64,000 bases of DNA from Pseudonocardia alni (GTDB lineage Bacteria; Actinomycetota; Actinomycetes; Mycobacteriales; Pseudonocardiaceae). Shown here in pieces: positions 33,600 through 41,636 of the stretch (positions are counted from its first letter, which is position 1; each line of letters starts with the position of its first letter). The position numbers and the translations under genes were made by a program. Under the pieces are notes generated by a model. That model ran no database searches. It had not been told where the DNA came from and saw only the letters and a list, made by a program, of their open reading frames with translations. The stretch lies in the NCBI RefSeq assembly GCF_002813375.1, contig NZ_PHUJ01000003.1, forward strand, positions 2,170,001-2,234,000. Reading direction: 5' to 3'.

Positions 33600-34931
33600 G
33601 TGAAGGACATCCGCGACGCCATCCTCGCCGGACGGTTCACCGACGTCGGAGGCCTGGAGGTGCCCGAGCACTACCAGGGCGTCACCGTCCGCGCCGAGGA
33701 CGCGGACATGTTCGAGGGTCTGACCACCAAGGAGAAGGACCCGCGCAAGAGCCTGCGCGTCGAGGACGTCCCGGTCCCCGAGCTCGGCCCCGGTGAGGCC
33801 CTCGTGGCCGTCATGGCCAGTGCGATCAACTACAACACCGTCTGGACCTCCATCTTCGAGCCGGTCTCGACGTTCAGCTTCCTCAAGCGCTACGGCAAGC
33901 TCTCGCCGCTGGCCAAGCGGCACGACCTGCCCTACCACGTGGTCGGCTCCGACCTCGCCGGCGTCGTCGTGCGGACCGGGCCGGGCGTGAACAGCTGGAA
34001 GCCGGGCGACCAGGTCGTCGCGCACTGCCTCTCGGTCGAGCTGGAGAGCCCGGACGGGCACTCCGACACGATGATGGACCCGGAGCAGCGCATCTGGGGC
34101 TTCGAGACCAACTTCGGCGGCCTCGCCGAGCTGGCCCTGGTCAAGTCCAACCAGCTGATGCCGAAGCCGGACCACCTCACCTGGGAGGAGGCCGCGTCCC
34201 CGGGCCTGGTCAACTCCACCGCCTACCGTCAGCTGGTGTCGAAGAACGGCGCCGACATGAAGCAGGGCGACGTCGTGCTGATCTGGGGCGCCTCCGGCGG
34301 CCTCGGCTCCTACGCCACCCAGTTCGCCCTCAACGGCGGCGCCACCCCGATCTGCGTCGTCTCCTCGGAGGAGAAGGCCCAGATCTGCCGCGACATGGGC
34401 GCGGAGCTGGTCATCGACCGCAACGCCGAGGGCTACAAGTTCTGGAAGGACGAGACCACCCAGGACCCGAAGGAGTGGAAGCGGCTCGGCGCGAAGATCC
34501 GCGAGCTCACCGGCGGCGAGGACCCCGACATCGTCTTCGAGCACCCGGGCCGCGAGACCTTCGGCGCCTCGGTCTACGTCACCCGCAAGGGCGGCCAGAT
34601 CGTCACCTGCGCCTCGACCTCGGGCTACATGCACGAGTTCGACAACCGCTACCTGTGGATGAACCTCAAGCGGATCGTCGGCTCGCACTTCGCGAACTAC
34701 CGCGAGGCCTACGAGGCCAACCGGCTCGTCGCCAAGGGCATGATCCATCCGACGCTGTCGCGGGTGTACCCGCTGACCGAGACCGGCCAGGCCGCCAACG
34801 ACGTCAAGCAGAACCTCCACCAGGGCAAGGTCGGCGTGCTCGCGCTGGCTCCCGAGCAGGGACTCGGTGTCACGAACCCGGAGAAGCGCGAGAAGCACCT
34901 GTCCGGCATCAACCGGTTCCGGGGCGTCTGA
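33600..34931 (+). CDS. ccr: Crotonyl-CoA carboxylase/reductase
   Basis: This 443-residue NADPH-dependent enzyme of the MDR superfamily reduces crotonyl-CoA and fixes CO2 to give ethylmalonyl-CoA, the defining step of the ethylmalonyl-CoA pathway. The start VKDIRDAILAGRFTDVGGLEVPEHYQGV, the substrate region INYNTVWTSIFEPVSTFSFLKRYGK, the nucleotide loop IWGASGGLGSYATQFA and the C-terminal HLSGINRFR are all typical of Ccr. The GTG at 33600 follows GGAGG at 6-7 nt. The 189-bp upstream region carries a promoter and palindrome. A hairpin follows the stop. In polyketide producers the same enzyme supplies ethylmalonyl extender units, but the neighbours here point to central metabolism. Confidence 0.95.
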   Translation: MKDIRDAILAGRFTDVGGLEVPEHYQGVTVRAEDADMFEGLTTKEKDPRKSLRVEDVPVPELGPGEALVAVMASAINYNTVWTSIFEPVSTFSFLKRYGKLSPLAKRHDLPYHVVGSDLAGVVVRTGPGVNSWKPGDQVVAHCLSVELESPDGHSDTMMDPEQRIWGFETNFGGLAELALVKSNQLMPKPDHLTWEEAASPGLVNSTAYRQLVSKNGADMKQGDVVLIWGASGGLGSYATQFALNGGATPICVVSSEEKAQICRDMGAELVIDRNAEGYKFWKDETTQDPKEWKRLGAKIRELTGGEDPDIVFEHPGRETFGASVYVTRKGGQIVTCASTSGYMHEFDNRYLWMNLKRIVGSHFANYREAYEANRLVAKGMIHPTLSRVYPLTETGQAANDVKQNLHQGKVGVLALAPEQGLGVTNPEKREKHLSGINRFRGV

Positions 34932-34949
34932 CCCCCGTTCGGTCACCCG

Positions 34950-34982
34950 GAGGCCCCGTCCGTGTCACACGGACGGGGCCTC
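34950..34982. terminator. ccr terminator hairpin
   Basis: Sixteen-base arms, 34950-34965 and 34967-34982, are exact reverse complements around a single base (in practice a small loop within GTGTCACAC). It lies 18 nt after the ccr stop. Confidence 0.8.
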
Positions 34983-35050
34983 TGTCCATAGCGGGGTGAA
35001 CCCTGTGACCCTCGGCGGGAGAACTCACGGCTGTGGAACGTCGGCGACGG

Positions 35051-35056
35051 TACGGT
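35051..35056 (+). promoter_or_regulatory. -10 hexamer TACGGT for the DivIVA-like gene
   Basis: TACGGT, 7 nt, then ATG at 35064. The spacing favours this ATG over the GTG at 35055 that overlaps the hexamer. Confidence 0.5.
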
Positions 35057-35063
35057 GAACGAC

Positions 35064-36413
35064 ATGGCCGGTGACCACGATGTGCCCGTACCCCGGACCG
35101 GTTTCTCGATCGCGCGCCGCGGCTACGACCAGGCGCAGGTCGACAGCCACCTGCGCCGGCTCGACGCCGAGGTGCGCATGCTGGCGGCCGACCGTGACGC
35201 GGCGGTCGCCCAGAACACCCGGCTGAGCCGCGAGCTCGACGACGCCCGTACCCGCGCCGAGGCCATGCAGCAGCAGGTCAACCGGCTCGCCGGCCCGCCG
35301 CAGAGCGTGCAGGGCATGAGCGAGCGGCTCCGGTCGATGTTGCGTCTCGCCGAGGACGAGGTCGCCGAGATGCACGCCGCGGCGGACCGCGAGATCGCCG
35401 AGAAGCGCCGCCGGGCCGAGGAGCACGCCCGCACCGTCGTCGAGGACGCGCGCGTCCGGGCCGAGCAGACCCTCGCGCAGGCCGAGGCCACGGCCGCGGA
35501 GGCCGCGCACCGGTCCGCCGAGCGGGAGCGCGCCGTCGAGGAGAAGCAGTCCCGCGTCGAGCGGGAGCTGGCCGCGCTGCGTGAGCGCACCGAGGCCGAG
35601 CTCGCCGAGCGGCGACGCGTCACCGAGGCCGAACTGGCCGAGCAGCGCACGACGACCGAGCGCGACCTCGCCGAGCAGCGCAGCTCCACCGAGCGCGAGC
35701 TCACCGAGGCCGAGCGCACCGTCACCGCCCGGATCACCCGCGCCGACACCGAGGCCCGGGAGAACCGCGAGCAGGTCGAGCACGACTTCCGGATCGCGAT
35801 GGACCAGCGCCGTACCGAGGCGCTGACCTCGCTGTTCGCCGAGCGCGACGCGCTCGAGGCCGACATCTCGCGCCGTGAGCGCGAGGCCGCGGAGCGGATC
35901 CGCCGCGACCTGGACCAGGCCCGTACCGACGGCGAGAAGATCCGGTCCGACGCCCGCCGGGACGCCGAGGAGACCACCTCCGCCGCCCAGCGCCGCGTCG
36001 AGCAGCTCATCGGGCTGCGCGCACGGGTCGCCGAGCAGCTGCGTGGCGCGCGGTCGCTCATCGAGTCCGGCGTCGACGACCTCGATGCGGGCCCGGCCCT
36101 GGCCGACCTGCCCGCCGACGAGCCGCCCGCGGGGCAGGCCCCCGTCGAGCAGCCCCCGGCCGGGATCAGCGAGCCGCGGACCACCGTGGCTCCCGCCGCG
36201 CCGGGCGCGGCCGACACCCCCGCGAGCACGCCCCGCACGGTCGAGGAGGCCGTCGCGGCGAAGGAGCGCCGGCCCGCCGCGGCCGCGGAGACCCAGCCGG
36301 AGCCCCCGGCCGGGCCGGCGGGCAGCGGGAGCTCCGGGTCCGGCCGCCCCCGGCCCTCGCCGCGGGCCCGCAGCAGCTACGGCGGCAGCAAGCGCACCGC
36401 ACGCACCCGCTGA
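35064..36413 (+). CDS. DivIVA-domain/long coiled-coil cytoskeletal protein
   Basis: This 449-residue protein starts with a DivIVA-like module (FSIARRGYDQAQVDSHLRRLDAEVRML), which in relatives binds curved membrane. Nearly 280 residues of Glu/Arg/Ala-rich coiled coil follow, with a repeat of TEAELAEQR-type segments. The last ~110 residues are Pro/Ala/Ser/Thr-rich and end in a basic tail (GGSKRTARTR). The architecture resembles actinomycete polar-growth and filament proteins of the DivIVA/FilP/Scy group, which scaffold hyphal tips and the cell wall machinery. Whether this is an orthologue of any one of these I cannot say. It is a single-gene unit with a leaderless-type promoter, converging on the next gene. 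Confidence 0.8.
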   Translation: MAGDHDVPVPRTGFSIARRGYDQAQVDSHLRRLDAEVRMLAADRDAAVAQNTRLSRELDDARTRAEAMQQQVNRLAGPPQSVQGMSERLRSMLRLAEDEVAEMHAAADREIAEKRRRAEEHARTVVEDARVRAEQTLAQAEATAAEAAHRSAERERAVEEKQSRVERELAALRERTEAELAERRRVTEAELAEQRTTTERDLAEQRSSTERELTEAERTVTARITRADTEARENREQVEHDFRIAMDQRRTEALTSLFAERDALEADISRREREAAERIRRDLDQARTDGEKIRSDARRDAEETTSAAQRRVEQLIGLRARVAEQLRGARSLIESGVDDLDAGPALADLPADEPPAGQAPVEQPPAGISEPRTTVAPAAPGAADTPASTPRTVEEAVAAKERRPAAAAETQPEPPAGPAGSGSSGSGRPRPSPRARSSYGGSKRTARTR

Positions 36414-36425
36414 GCGGGACCCGTC

Positions 36426-36517
36426 CGCGCGGCGCGGTACGGCCGGGAACCGGCCCCGCGCGGCGCGGGACCGCCGGGAGCCGCACCGCGCCGCCCGGTA
36501 CCGCCGGGAACCGGCAC
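36426..36517. repeat. Three imperfect 30-31-bp tandem repeats
   Basis: Units begin near 36426, 36457 and 36487. They share CGCGCSGCSCGG, then TAC or GAC, then CGGGAACCGG-like sequence, and a partial fourth unit follows. They fill the 112-bp gap between two convergent stop codons and can fold into several alternative hairpins, so they may act as a terminator. Confidence 0.6.
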
Positions 36518-36525
36518 CGCGCCTC

Positions 36526-36843
36526 TCAGTGCCGCCGGAAGCCCGCCCGCCGACGGTCGCGCGCGTTCCAGCACGGCAGGTGCCAGTGCCGCCGCTCCTC
36601 GACCCCGCGGCCGTCCTCGGCCGGCCAGGTCACCACGTGCGGCATCCCCGAGGGCAGCAGCTGGTCGCAGCCGGGGCACCGGTAGTGCTTCACGGTGGTG
36701 CCGCCCGGCACCCGGCGGACGTAGTGCTCGCCGTCGCGGCCGCTCTCCAGGTCGGTCGTCATGCCGCTGCCCAGCGGTGGTGCGACGGGACGGCCCCGCC
36801 CCCGTTCCGAGGGGCGGGGCCGTCGCGCACGCCGTCCTGCCAT
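36526..36843 (-). CDS. Small zinc-binding-like protein of unknown function
   Basis: This 105-residue protein has an Arg/Pro-rich N-terminus. A conserved-looking domain follows with KHYRCPGCDQLL, GMPHVVTWP and RRHWHLPCW, so CxxC plus a His and HxxxC could bind one zinc ion. Actinomycete homologues are often mislabelled ATP/GTP-binding protein; I see no P-loop. The ATG at 36843 is taken from the open frame with GGGGG just upstream; an ATG at 36762 (MTTDLESG) is also possible. It lies 32 bp downstream of the hydroxyacyl-CoA dehydrogenase stop on the same strand, so they may be co-transcribed. Confidence 0.7.
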   Translation of the reverse strand: MAGRRARRPRPSERGRGRPVAPPLGSGMTTDLESGRDGEHYVRRVPGGTTVKHYRCPGCDQLLPSGMPHVVTWPAEDGRGVEERRHWHLPCWNARDRRRAGFRRH

Positions 36844-36875
36844 GTCCCCCAGTGTCCCAGGGGTGCCGGGATCCC

Positions 36876-38660
36876 TCAGCGCTTGGTGTAGTCCCGGAAG
36901 CCGTGACCGGTCTTGCGCCCGAGCCGGCCCGCGGTGACCAGGTGTTCCAGCAGCGGCGCGGGGGCGAACCCGGCCTGGTGGAACTCCGCGTGCAGCGAGC
37001 GCTGGATCGCCAGCGACACGTCGAGACCGACGACGTCGAGCAGCTCGAACGGGCCCATCGGCAGCGCACAGCCGGTCTTCATCGCCGCGTCGATGTCGTC
37101 GGCGGTCGCGTAGTGCGCCTCCAGCATCTTGACCGCGTCGTTCAGGTACGGGAACAGCAGCGCGTTGACGATGAACCCGGCCCGGTCACCGCAGCTGACC
37201 GGGACCTTCTTCAGCTTCTGGCACACGTCGAGGACCGTGGCGGCCACATCGCGCGAGGTGCCGATCGTGGACACCACTTCGACCAGCTTCATCACCGGTG
37301 CGGGGTTGAAGAAGTGCATGCCGATCACGTCGCCGGGGCGGCTCGTGACCGCGGCGCACTCGACGACGGGCAGCGAGGACGTCGTCGTCGCCAGGATCGC
37401 GCCGGGCTTGCAGATCTCGTCGAGCGCGCCGAACATCGCCCGCTTGACGTCGAGCTCCTCGGCGACGGCCTCGACGACGAGGTCGACCTCGGCCATGTCC
37501 TCCAGCGCGGTGGTGCCGCTGATCCGGGCGAGGACGGCGTCGCGGCCCGCCTCGTCCAGCTTGCCGCGCGCGACCGCCTTGTCCAGGGACTTGCGCACCA
37601 GCGCGACCGAGCCCTCGACCTTGGAGTCGCTGCGCCCGCGGACGACGACGTCGTAGCCGGCCTTGGCGAACACCTCGACGATGCCCGAGGCCATGGTGCC
37701 GGTGCCGATCACGCCGACCCGCGCCACGTCGCGCAGGGTCACGTCGTCGGGCACGGCCGAGGCCGGGGTCTCACCGTCGGCGACGACGGTGGAGCTGTGC
37801 GGGGCGGAGTAGGTGTAGAAGCCGCGCCCGGTCTTCCGGCCGAGCAGCCCGGCGGTGATCATCTGCTTGAACACCGGGTTCGGCGCGTGCATCAGGTTGC
37901 GCGACTCGCCGTACATCGTCTCGAGGATCTCGTAGGCGGTGTCGAGGCCGATGAGGTCGAGCAGGGCCAGCGGGCCCATCGGGTAGCCGCAGCCGTAGCG
38001 CATGCCGGCGTCGAGGTCCTCGCGGCTGGCGTAGCGCTCGGCGTACATCTTCGCCGCGTGGTTCAGGTAGCCGAACAGCAGCGCGTTGGCGATGAAGCCG
38101 GCGCGGTCGCCGATGACGACCGGGACCTTGCCGAGGGAGTCGGCGAACGCCTGGACGTCGGAGATGACGTCGGGCTCGGTGACGACGGTCCGCACGACCT
38201 CGACCAGTTTCTGCACCGGTGCCGGGTTGAAGAAGTGCATCCCGACGACCTTGCCGGGACGCGTGGTGCGCACGGCCAGCTCGGTGACCGACAGCGACGA
38301 GGTGTTCGAGGCGAGGATGGTGTCCTCGGCGACGACCTTGTCGACCTCGGCCAGCAGCGCGGTCTTGGCGTCCAGGCTCTCCGGGATGGCCTCGACGACC
38401 AGCTGCGCCGGCGCCAGGTCGGCCAGGGTGGTGGTCACCGTGATGCGACCGAGGAGCTCGTCGGCCTGCTCACGGGTGAGCTTGCCGCGCTCGATGGCGC
38501 GGTCGGTCGAGGCCGCCAGGTGGGCCCGGCCACGCTCCCCCGCCGCCTCGTCCACCTCGACGGCGACCACGTCGAGACCGTTGCGGGCGAAGACCTCGAC
38601 GATGCCCGCCCCCATCGTGCCGAGGCCGACCACTCCGACGGTCCGGAACTCACGTGCCAC
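36876..38660 (-). CDS. 3-hydroxyacyl-CoA dehydrogenase with two tandem full-length units
   Basis: This 594-residue protein has two complete copies of the 3-hydroxybutyryl-CoA dehydrogenase fold. Each begins with a NAD-binding loop (VGVVGLGTMGAGIVEVFARNG; VGVIGTGTMASGIVEVFAKAG). Each continues through MHFFNPAP with the catalytic His and a GDRAGFI(V/A)N segment, then a helical dimer domain ending GRKTGRGFY or GRKTGHGFR. A Ser/Thr/Ala linker joins them near residue 300. It would oxidise or form (S)-3-hydroxybutyryl-CoA between thiolase and crotonase. The GTG at 38660 has AGGAGG at good spacing. A palindrome TACC-AGTG-GGTA lies 67 nt upstream of the start, related to those before ccr, mce and meaA. 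Confidence 0.92.
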   Translation of the reverse strand: MAREFRTVGVVGLGTMGAGIVEVFARNGLDVVAVEVDEAAGERGRAHLAASTDRAIERGKLTREQADELLGRITVTTTLADLAPAQLVVEAIPESLDAKTALLAEVDKVVAEDTILASNTSSLSVTELAVRTTRPGKVVGMHFFNPAPVQKLVEVVRTVVTEPDVISDVQAFADSLGKVPVVIGDRAGFIANALLFGYLNHAAKMYAERYASREDLDAGMRYGCGYPMGPLALLDLIGLDTAYEILETMYGESRNLMHAPNPVFKQMITAGLLGRKTGRGFYTYSAPHSSTVVADGETPASAVPDDVTLRDVARVGVIGTGTMASGIVEVFAKAGYDVVVRGRSDSKVEGSVALVRKSLDKAVARGKLDEAGRDAVLARISGTTALEDMAEVDLVVEAVAEELDVKRAMFGALDEICKPGAILATTTSSLPVVECAAVTSRPGDVIGMHFFNPAPVMKLVEVVSTIGTSRDVAATVLDVCQKLKKVPVSCGDRAGFIVNALLFPYLNDAVKMLEAHYATADDIDAAMKTGCALPMGPFELLDVVGLDVSLAIQRSLHAEFHQAGFAPAPLLEHLVTAGRLGRKTGHGFRDYTKR

Positions 38661-38726
38661 GCTGCAACCTCCTGGTTCGACAACCCTGTCTTCCGCGTCG
38701 TCGCGCATCCTGTCATCCGGAAGCGC

Positions 38727-38738
38727 TACCAGTGGGTA
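38727..38738. promoter_or_regulatory. Candidate shared operator TACCAGTGGGTA (hydroxyacyl-CoA dehydrogenase)
   Basis: TACC (38727-38730) and GGTA (38735-38738) form a perfect inverted repeat around 4 nt, fitting TACY-N4-RGTA. The site is 67-78 nt upstream of the dehydrogenase start and 62 nt past the aldehyde dehydrogenase stop. Confidence 0.5.
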
Positions 38739-38799
38739 ACATGCGACCAGGACCACCCCGACGTGCGGGAACGGTCCTGGTCGTCGGGTGAGGGGCCCC

Positions 38800-40332
38800 T
38801 CAGCGCCCGTGGCGGGCCTTCACGATCCCGACCAGCGTCTGCATCGTGCGCGCGGTCCGCTTGAAGCTGGTGACGACGATCGGCATCCCGAACCGCTGCC
38901 GGGCGATCGACTGGGCGCGGGTGAACTCGCGCAGGCCGTCGGCGCCGTGGATGCGTCCGAAGCCGGACTCCCCCACCCCGCCGAAGGGCAGCGACGGGAT
39001 CCCGGCGAAGGAGATCACGCCGTTGATCGAGACCATCCCGCAGCGGAGTCGCTCGGCGATCCGCTCGCCGTGCTTCGCGGAGAACACGGTCGCGCCGAGG
39101 CCGTAGCCGGTGGCGTTGGCGCGGCGGACCGCCTCGTCGACGTCGGGCACCCGGTTGACCACGACCAGCGGGCCGAAGGTCTCCTCGGTGACCGCGACGG
39201 AGTCCTCGGGCACGTCGGCGATGACGACCGGCGAGATCGACCCGCCCTGGGCGGGCACCGAGTCGGCGCCGCCGACGATCGCGCGGCCGCCGCGCTCCAG
39301 GGCGTCGGTGACGTGCCGGCGCACGATCTCGGTCTGCGACGGCATCGTCATCGGCCCGAGGTCGCCCTCGTTCGTGGCCGTGCCGACCTGCAGCTTCGAC
39401 GCCGAGGCCCGCACCTTCTCCAGGAACCGGCCCGCGACGGACTCGACGACGTAGACCCGCTCGACCCCGACGCAGGTCTGGCCCGCGTTGGACATGCCGC
39501 CCCAGACGGCGGCGTCCGCGGCGGCGTCGAGGTCGGCGTCGGCGTCGACGATCAGCGGGTCCTTGCCGCCGCACTCCATGAGCACCGGCACCAGGTTCTC
39601 CGCGCAGGAGGCCATCACCCGGCGGCCGGTCGCGGCGGACCCGGTGAACGCGATCTTGCCGACGCCGGGGGCGCGGCACAGCTCGGCGCCGGTCGGCCCG
39701 AACCCGGTGACGACGGTCAGCAGCGGGTACCGACCCACCTCGGGAACGGCCTCGGCGAGCGTGCGGGCGATCTCGTGCCCGACGCCCGGGGTCAGCTCCG
39801 AGGGCTTGAACACCACGGTGTTGCCGGCGGCCAGCGCGTAGGCGATCGAGCCCATCGGTGTGAAGATCGGGTAGTTCCACGGCCCGATGACGCCGACGAC
39901 GCCCAGCGGCCGGTACGCCACCGACGCCGCCTGGTTCGCCATCAGCAGGCCCGGGGAGACCGAACGCTTCCCGAGCACCTTCGCGGCGTTGGCCGAGGCC
40001 CAGTCCAGGTGGTCGATGGCGAGCACGACCTCGAGGCGGGCGTCGTCGAGCGGCTTGCCGGTCTCGGCGGCGACGACACCGGCGACCCGGTCGAGCTGCG
40101 CGACCAGCACCTTCTTCCAGGCCGCGAGCCGGCGACGGCGTTCGGCGAACCCGAGCCCGTCCCACCACACCCCGGCCTCGCCGGCGTCACGGACGGCGGC
40201 ACGCACGTGCTCACCGTCGTGGACGGGGTAGCGGGCGAGCTCCTCCCCGGTGCGCGGGGAGAGGGACGCGAAGTCCCCCGAGGCGGGCACGGCGGCGGTC
40301 GTGGGGGCGGAGTCAGCGGCGGTGGCACTCAC
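38800..40332 (-). CDS. Aldehyde dehydrogenase, succinate-semialdehyde dehydrogenase-like
   Basis: This 510-residue NAD(P)-dependent enzyme oxidises an aldehyde to an acid. It shows GVVGVIGPWNYPIFTPMGSIAYALAAGNTVVFKPSE, the Gly-rich cofactor loop IAFTGSAATGRRVM, the general-base Glu in VLMECGGKDP and the nucleophile Cys in NAGQTCVGVERV. The pattern is closest to GabD2/succinic-semialdehyde dehydrogenases of actinobacteria, though the natural aldehyde cannot be fixed by sequence. The GTG at 40332 is supported by TAGCCT 6 nt upstream. The gene is single, 62 bp downstream of nucS and upstream of the hydroxyacyl-CoA dehydrogenase on the same strand. Confidence 0.85.
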   Translation of the reverse strand: MSATAADSAPTTAAVPASGDFASLSPRTGEELARYPVHDGEHVRAAVRDAGEAGVWWDGLGFAERRRRLAAWKKVLVAQLDRVAGVVAAETGKPLDDARLEVVLAIDHLDWASANAAKVLGKRSVSPGLLMANQAASVAYRPLGVVGVIGPWNYPIFTPMGSIAYALAAGNTVVFKPSELTPGVGHEIARTLAEAVPEVGRYPLLTVVTGFGPTGAELCRAPGVGKIAFTGSAATGRRVMASCAENLVPVLMECGGKDPLIVDADADLDAAADAAVWGGMSNAGQTCVGVERVYVVESVAGRFLEKVRASASKLQVGTATNEGDLGPMTMPSQTEIVRRHVTDALERGGRAIVGGADSVPAQGGSISPVVIADVPEDSVAVTEETFGPLVVVNRVPDVDEAVRRANATGYGLGATVFSAKHGERIAERLRCGMVSINGVISFAGIPSLPFGGVGESGFGRIHGADGLREFTRAQSIARQRFGMPIVVTSFKRTARTMQTLVGIVKARHGR

Positions 40333-40338
40333 GTGGTC

Positions 40339-40344
40339 AGGCTA
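40339..40344 (-). promoter_or_regulatory. -10 hexamer TAGCCT for the aldehyde dehydrogenase
   Basis: TAGCCT, 6 nt, then GTG at 40332; leaderless-type arrangement. Confidence 0.5.
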
Positions 40345-40394
40345 GACGCCGTGGCAGGGCCCGGCCGGGCCCGCGCTGGCCCGGCGGGGCCGCC

Positions 40395-41054
40395 TCAGAA
40401 CAGGAGCAGGTCGTCGCGCGCCATCCCGCGCAGTGCGTCGTAGTCGACGGTCACGCAGCGGATCCCGCGGTCGACGGCCAGCGTGCGGGCCTGCGGCTTG
40501 ATCTGCTGGGCCGCGAACACCCCGTGCACCGGCGCGAGCAGCGGGTCGCGGTTCATCAGGTCCAGGTACCGGGTGAGCTGCTCGACGCCGTCGATCTCCC
40601 CGCGACGCTTCACCTCGACCGCGACGTGCGCGCCGTTCCCGTCGCGCAGCAGCAGGTCGACCGGGCCGACTGCGGTCATGTACTCGCGGCGGACCAGCGT
40701 GTGGCCCTCCCCGAAGGTCTCCGGGTGCGCGGCGAGCAGCTCCTGCAGGTGCGCCTCGACGCCGTCCTTGACCAGGCCGGGGTCGACGCCGAGTTCGTGG
40801 CTGGAGTCGTGCAGCACCTCGTCGATGGTGATGACCAGCGACTCGTCGGCCTTGTTCTTCACCGTCCACACGCCGGGCTCCTCGGTGAGCCAGCACGGTG
40901 GCGACATCCAGTTGAGCGGCTTGTAGGCGCGGTCGTCGGCGTGGATGCTCACCGAGCCGTCCCGCTTGACCAGCAGCAACCGGGGGGCCATGGGCAGGTG
41001 GGCGGTCAGCCGTCCGACGTAGTCCACCTGGCAGCGGGCGATGACGAGACGCAC
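40395..41054 (-). CDS. nucS: Mismatch-specific endonuclease NucS/EndoMS
   Basis: This 219-residue enzyme cuts both strands at mismatches and carries out non-canonical mismatch repair in actinobacteria that lack MutS/MutL. The N-terminal DNA-binding/dimer domain shows [28 protein letters not shown] and [17 protein letters not shown]. The C-terminal RecB-like nuclease has GPVDLLLRD and VAVEVKRRG with the catalytic Asp-Glu-x-Lys set. The last residues DDLLLF resemble a beta-clamp-binding peptide. I choose the GTG at 41054 ([12 protein letters not shown]) because TACAGT lies 7 nt upstream; the GTG at 41063 overlaps that hexamer. It diverges from the Nudix gene. Confidence 0.93.
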   Translation of the reverse strand: MRLVIARCQVDYVGRLTAHLPMAPRLLLVKRDGSVSIHADDRAYKPLNWMSPPCWLTEEPGVWTVKNKADESLVITIDEVLHDSSHELGVDPGLVKDGVEAHLQELLAAHPETFGEGHTLVRREYMTAVGPVDLLLRDGNGAHVAVEVKRRGEIDGVEQLTRYLDLMNRDPLLAPVHGVFAAQQIKPQARTLAVDRGIRCVTVDYDALRGMARDDLLLF

Positions 41055-41061
41055 CCGGCTC

Positions 41062-41067
41062 ACTGTA
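41062..41067 (-). promoter_or_regulatory. -10 hexamer TACAGT for nucS
   Basis: TACAGT is 7 nt before the GTG at 41054 and overlaps the alternative GTG at 41063, so it decides the start. Confidence 0.5.
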
Positions 41068-41096
41068 AGGCCGGGTGGAGGGATCATCCTGGGCGG

Positions 41097-41636
41097 GTGA
41101 TCGAGCAGACCTCGAGCCGCCAGGTGTACGCCAACGACTGGATGACCGTCCGGGAGGACGGCATCCGGCGTGCCGACGGCACCGGGGGGATCTACGGCGT
41201 CGTCGACAAGCCCACCTACGCACTGGTGATCCCCCGCGACGACGACGGCCGTCTGCACCTGGTCGAGCAGTACCGCTACCCGGTGGGCGGCCGCCGCTGG
41301 GAGTTCCCGGCGGGCACCGCGCCCGACCGGGCCGACGTGGACCCGGCCGAGCTGGCGGTGCGCGAGCTCGTCGAGGAGACCGGGCTGGCCGCGGCGCGGA
41401 TGACCCTGCTCGGCACGCTGGACTGCGCGCCGGGCATGTCCAGCCAGCGCGGTCACGTCTACCTCGCGACCGGGCTGACCGCGGGCCCGCCGCGCCGCGA
41501 GCACTCCGAGCAGGACATGCGCGCCGCCTGGTTCACCCCGGCCGAGCTGGCGGCGATGGTGGGCCGCGGCGAGCTCACCGACGCCCAGTCCCTCGCCGCC
41601 TGGACACTGCTCACCCTGTACGACGCGGGCACCTGA
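41097..41636 (+). CDS. Nudix hydrolase, ADP-ribose pyrophosphatase-like
   Basis: This 179-residue protein has a Nudix box containing [11 protein letters not shown]. The preceding part ([14 protein letters not shown]) is longer and lacks the usual first Glu, so the motif is a variant. [16 protein letters not shown] before it and [15 protein letters not shown] after it match ADP-ribose pyrophosphatases, which hydrolyse ADP-ribose to AMP and ribose-5-phosphate. The exact nucleotide is uncertain. The GTG at 41097 is 42 bp from the divergent nucS start. Pairing a nucleotide-cleaning enzyme with mismatch repair is suggestive but unproven. It converges on, and nearly touches, the P450 gene. Confidence 0.85.
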   Translation: MIEQTSSRQVYANDWMTVREDGIRRADGTGGIYGVVDKPTYALVIPRDDDGRLHLVEQYRYPVGGRRWEFPAGTAPDRADVDPAELAVRELVEETGLAAARMTLLGTLDCAPGMSSQRGHVYLATGLTAGPPRREHSEQDMRAAWFTPAELAAMVGRGELTDAQSLAAWTLLTLYDAGT

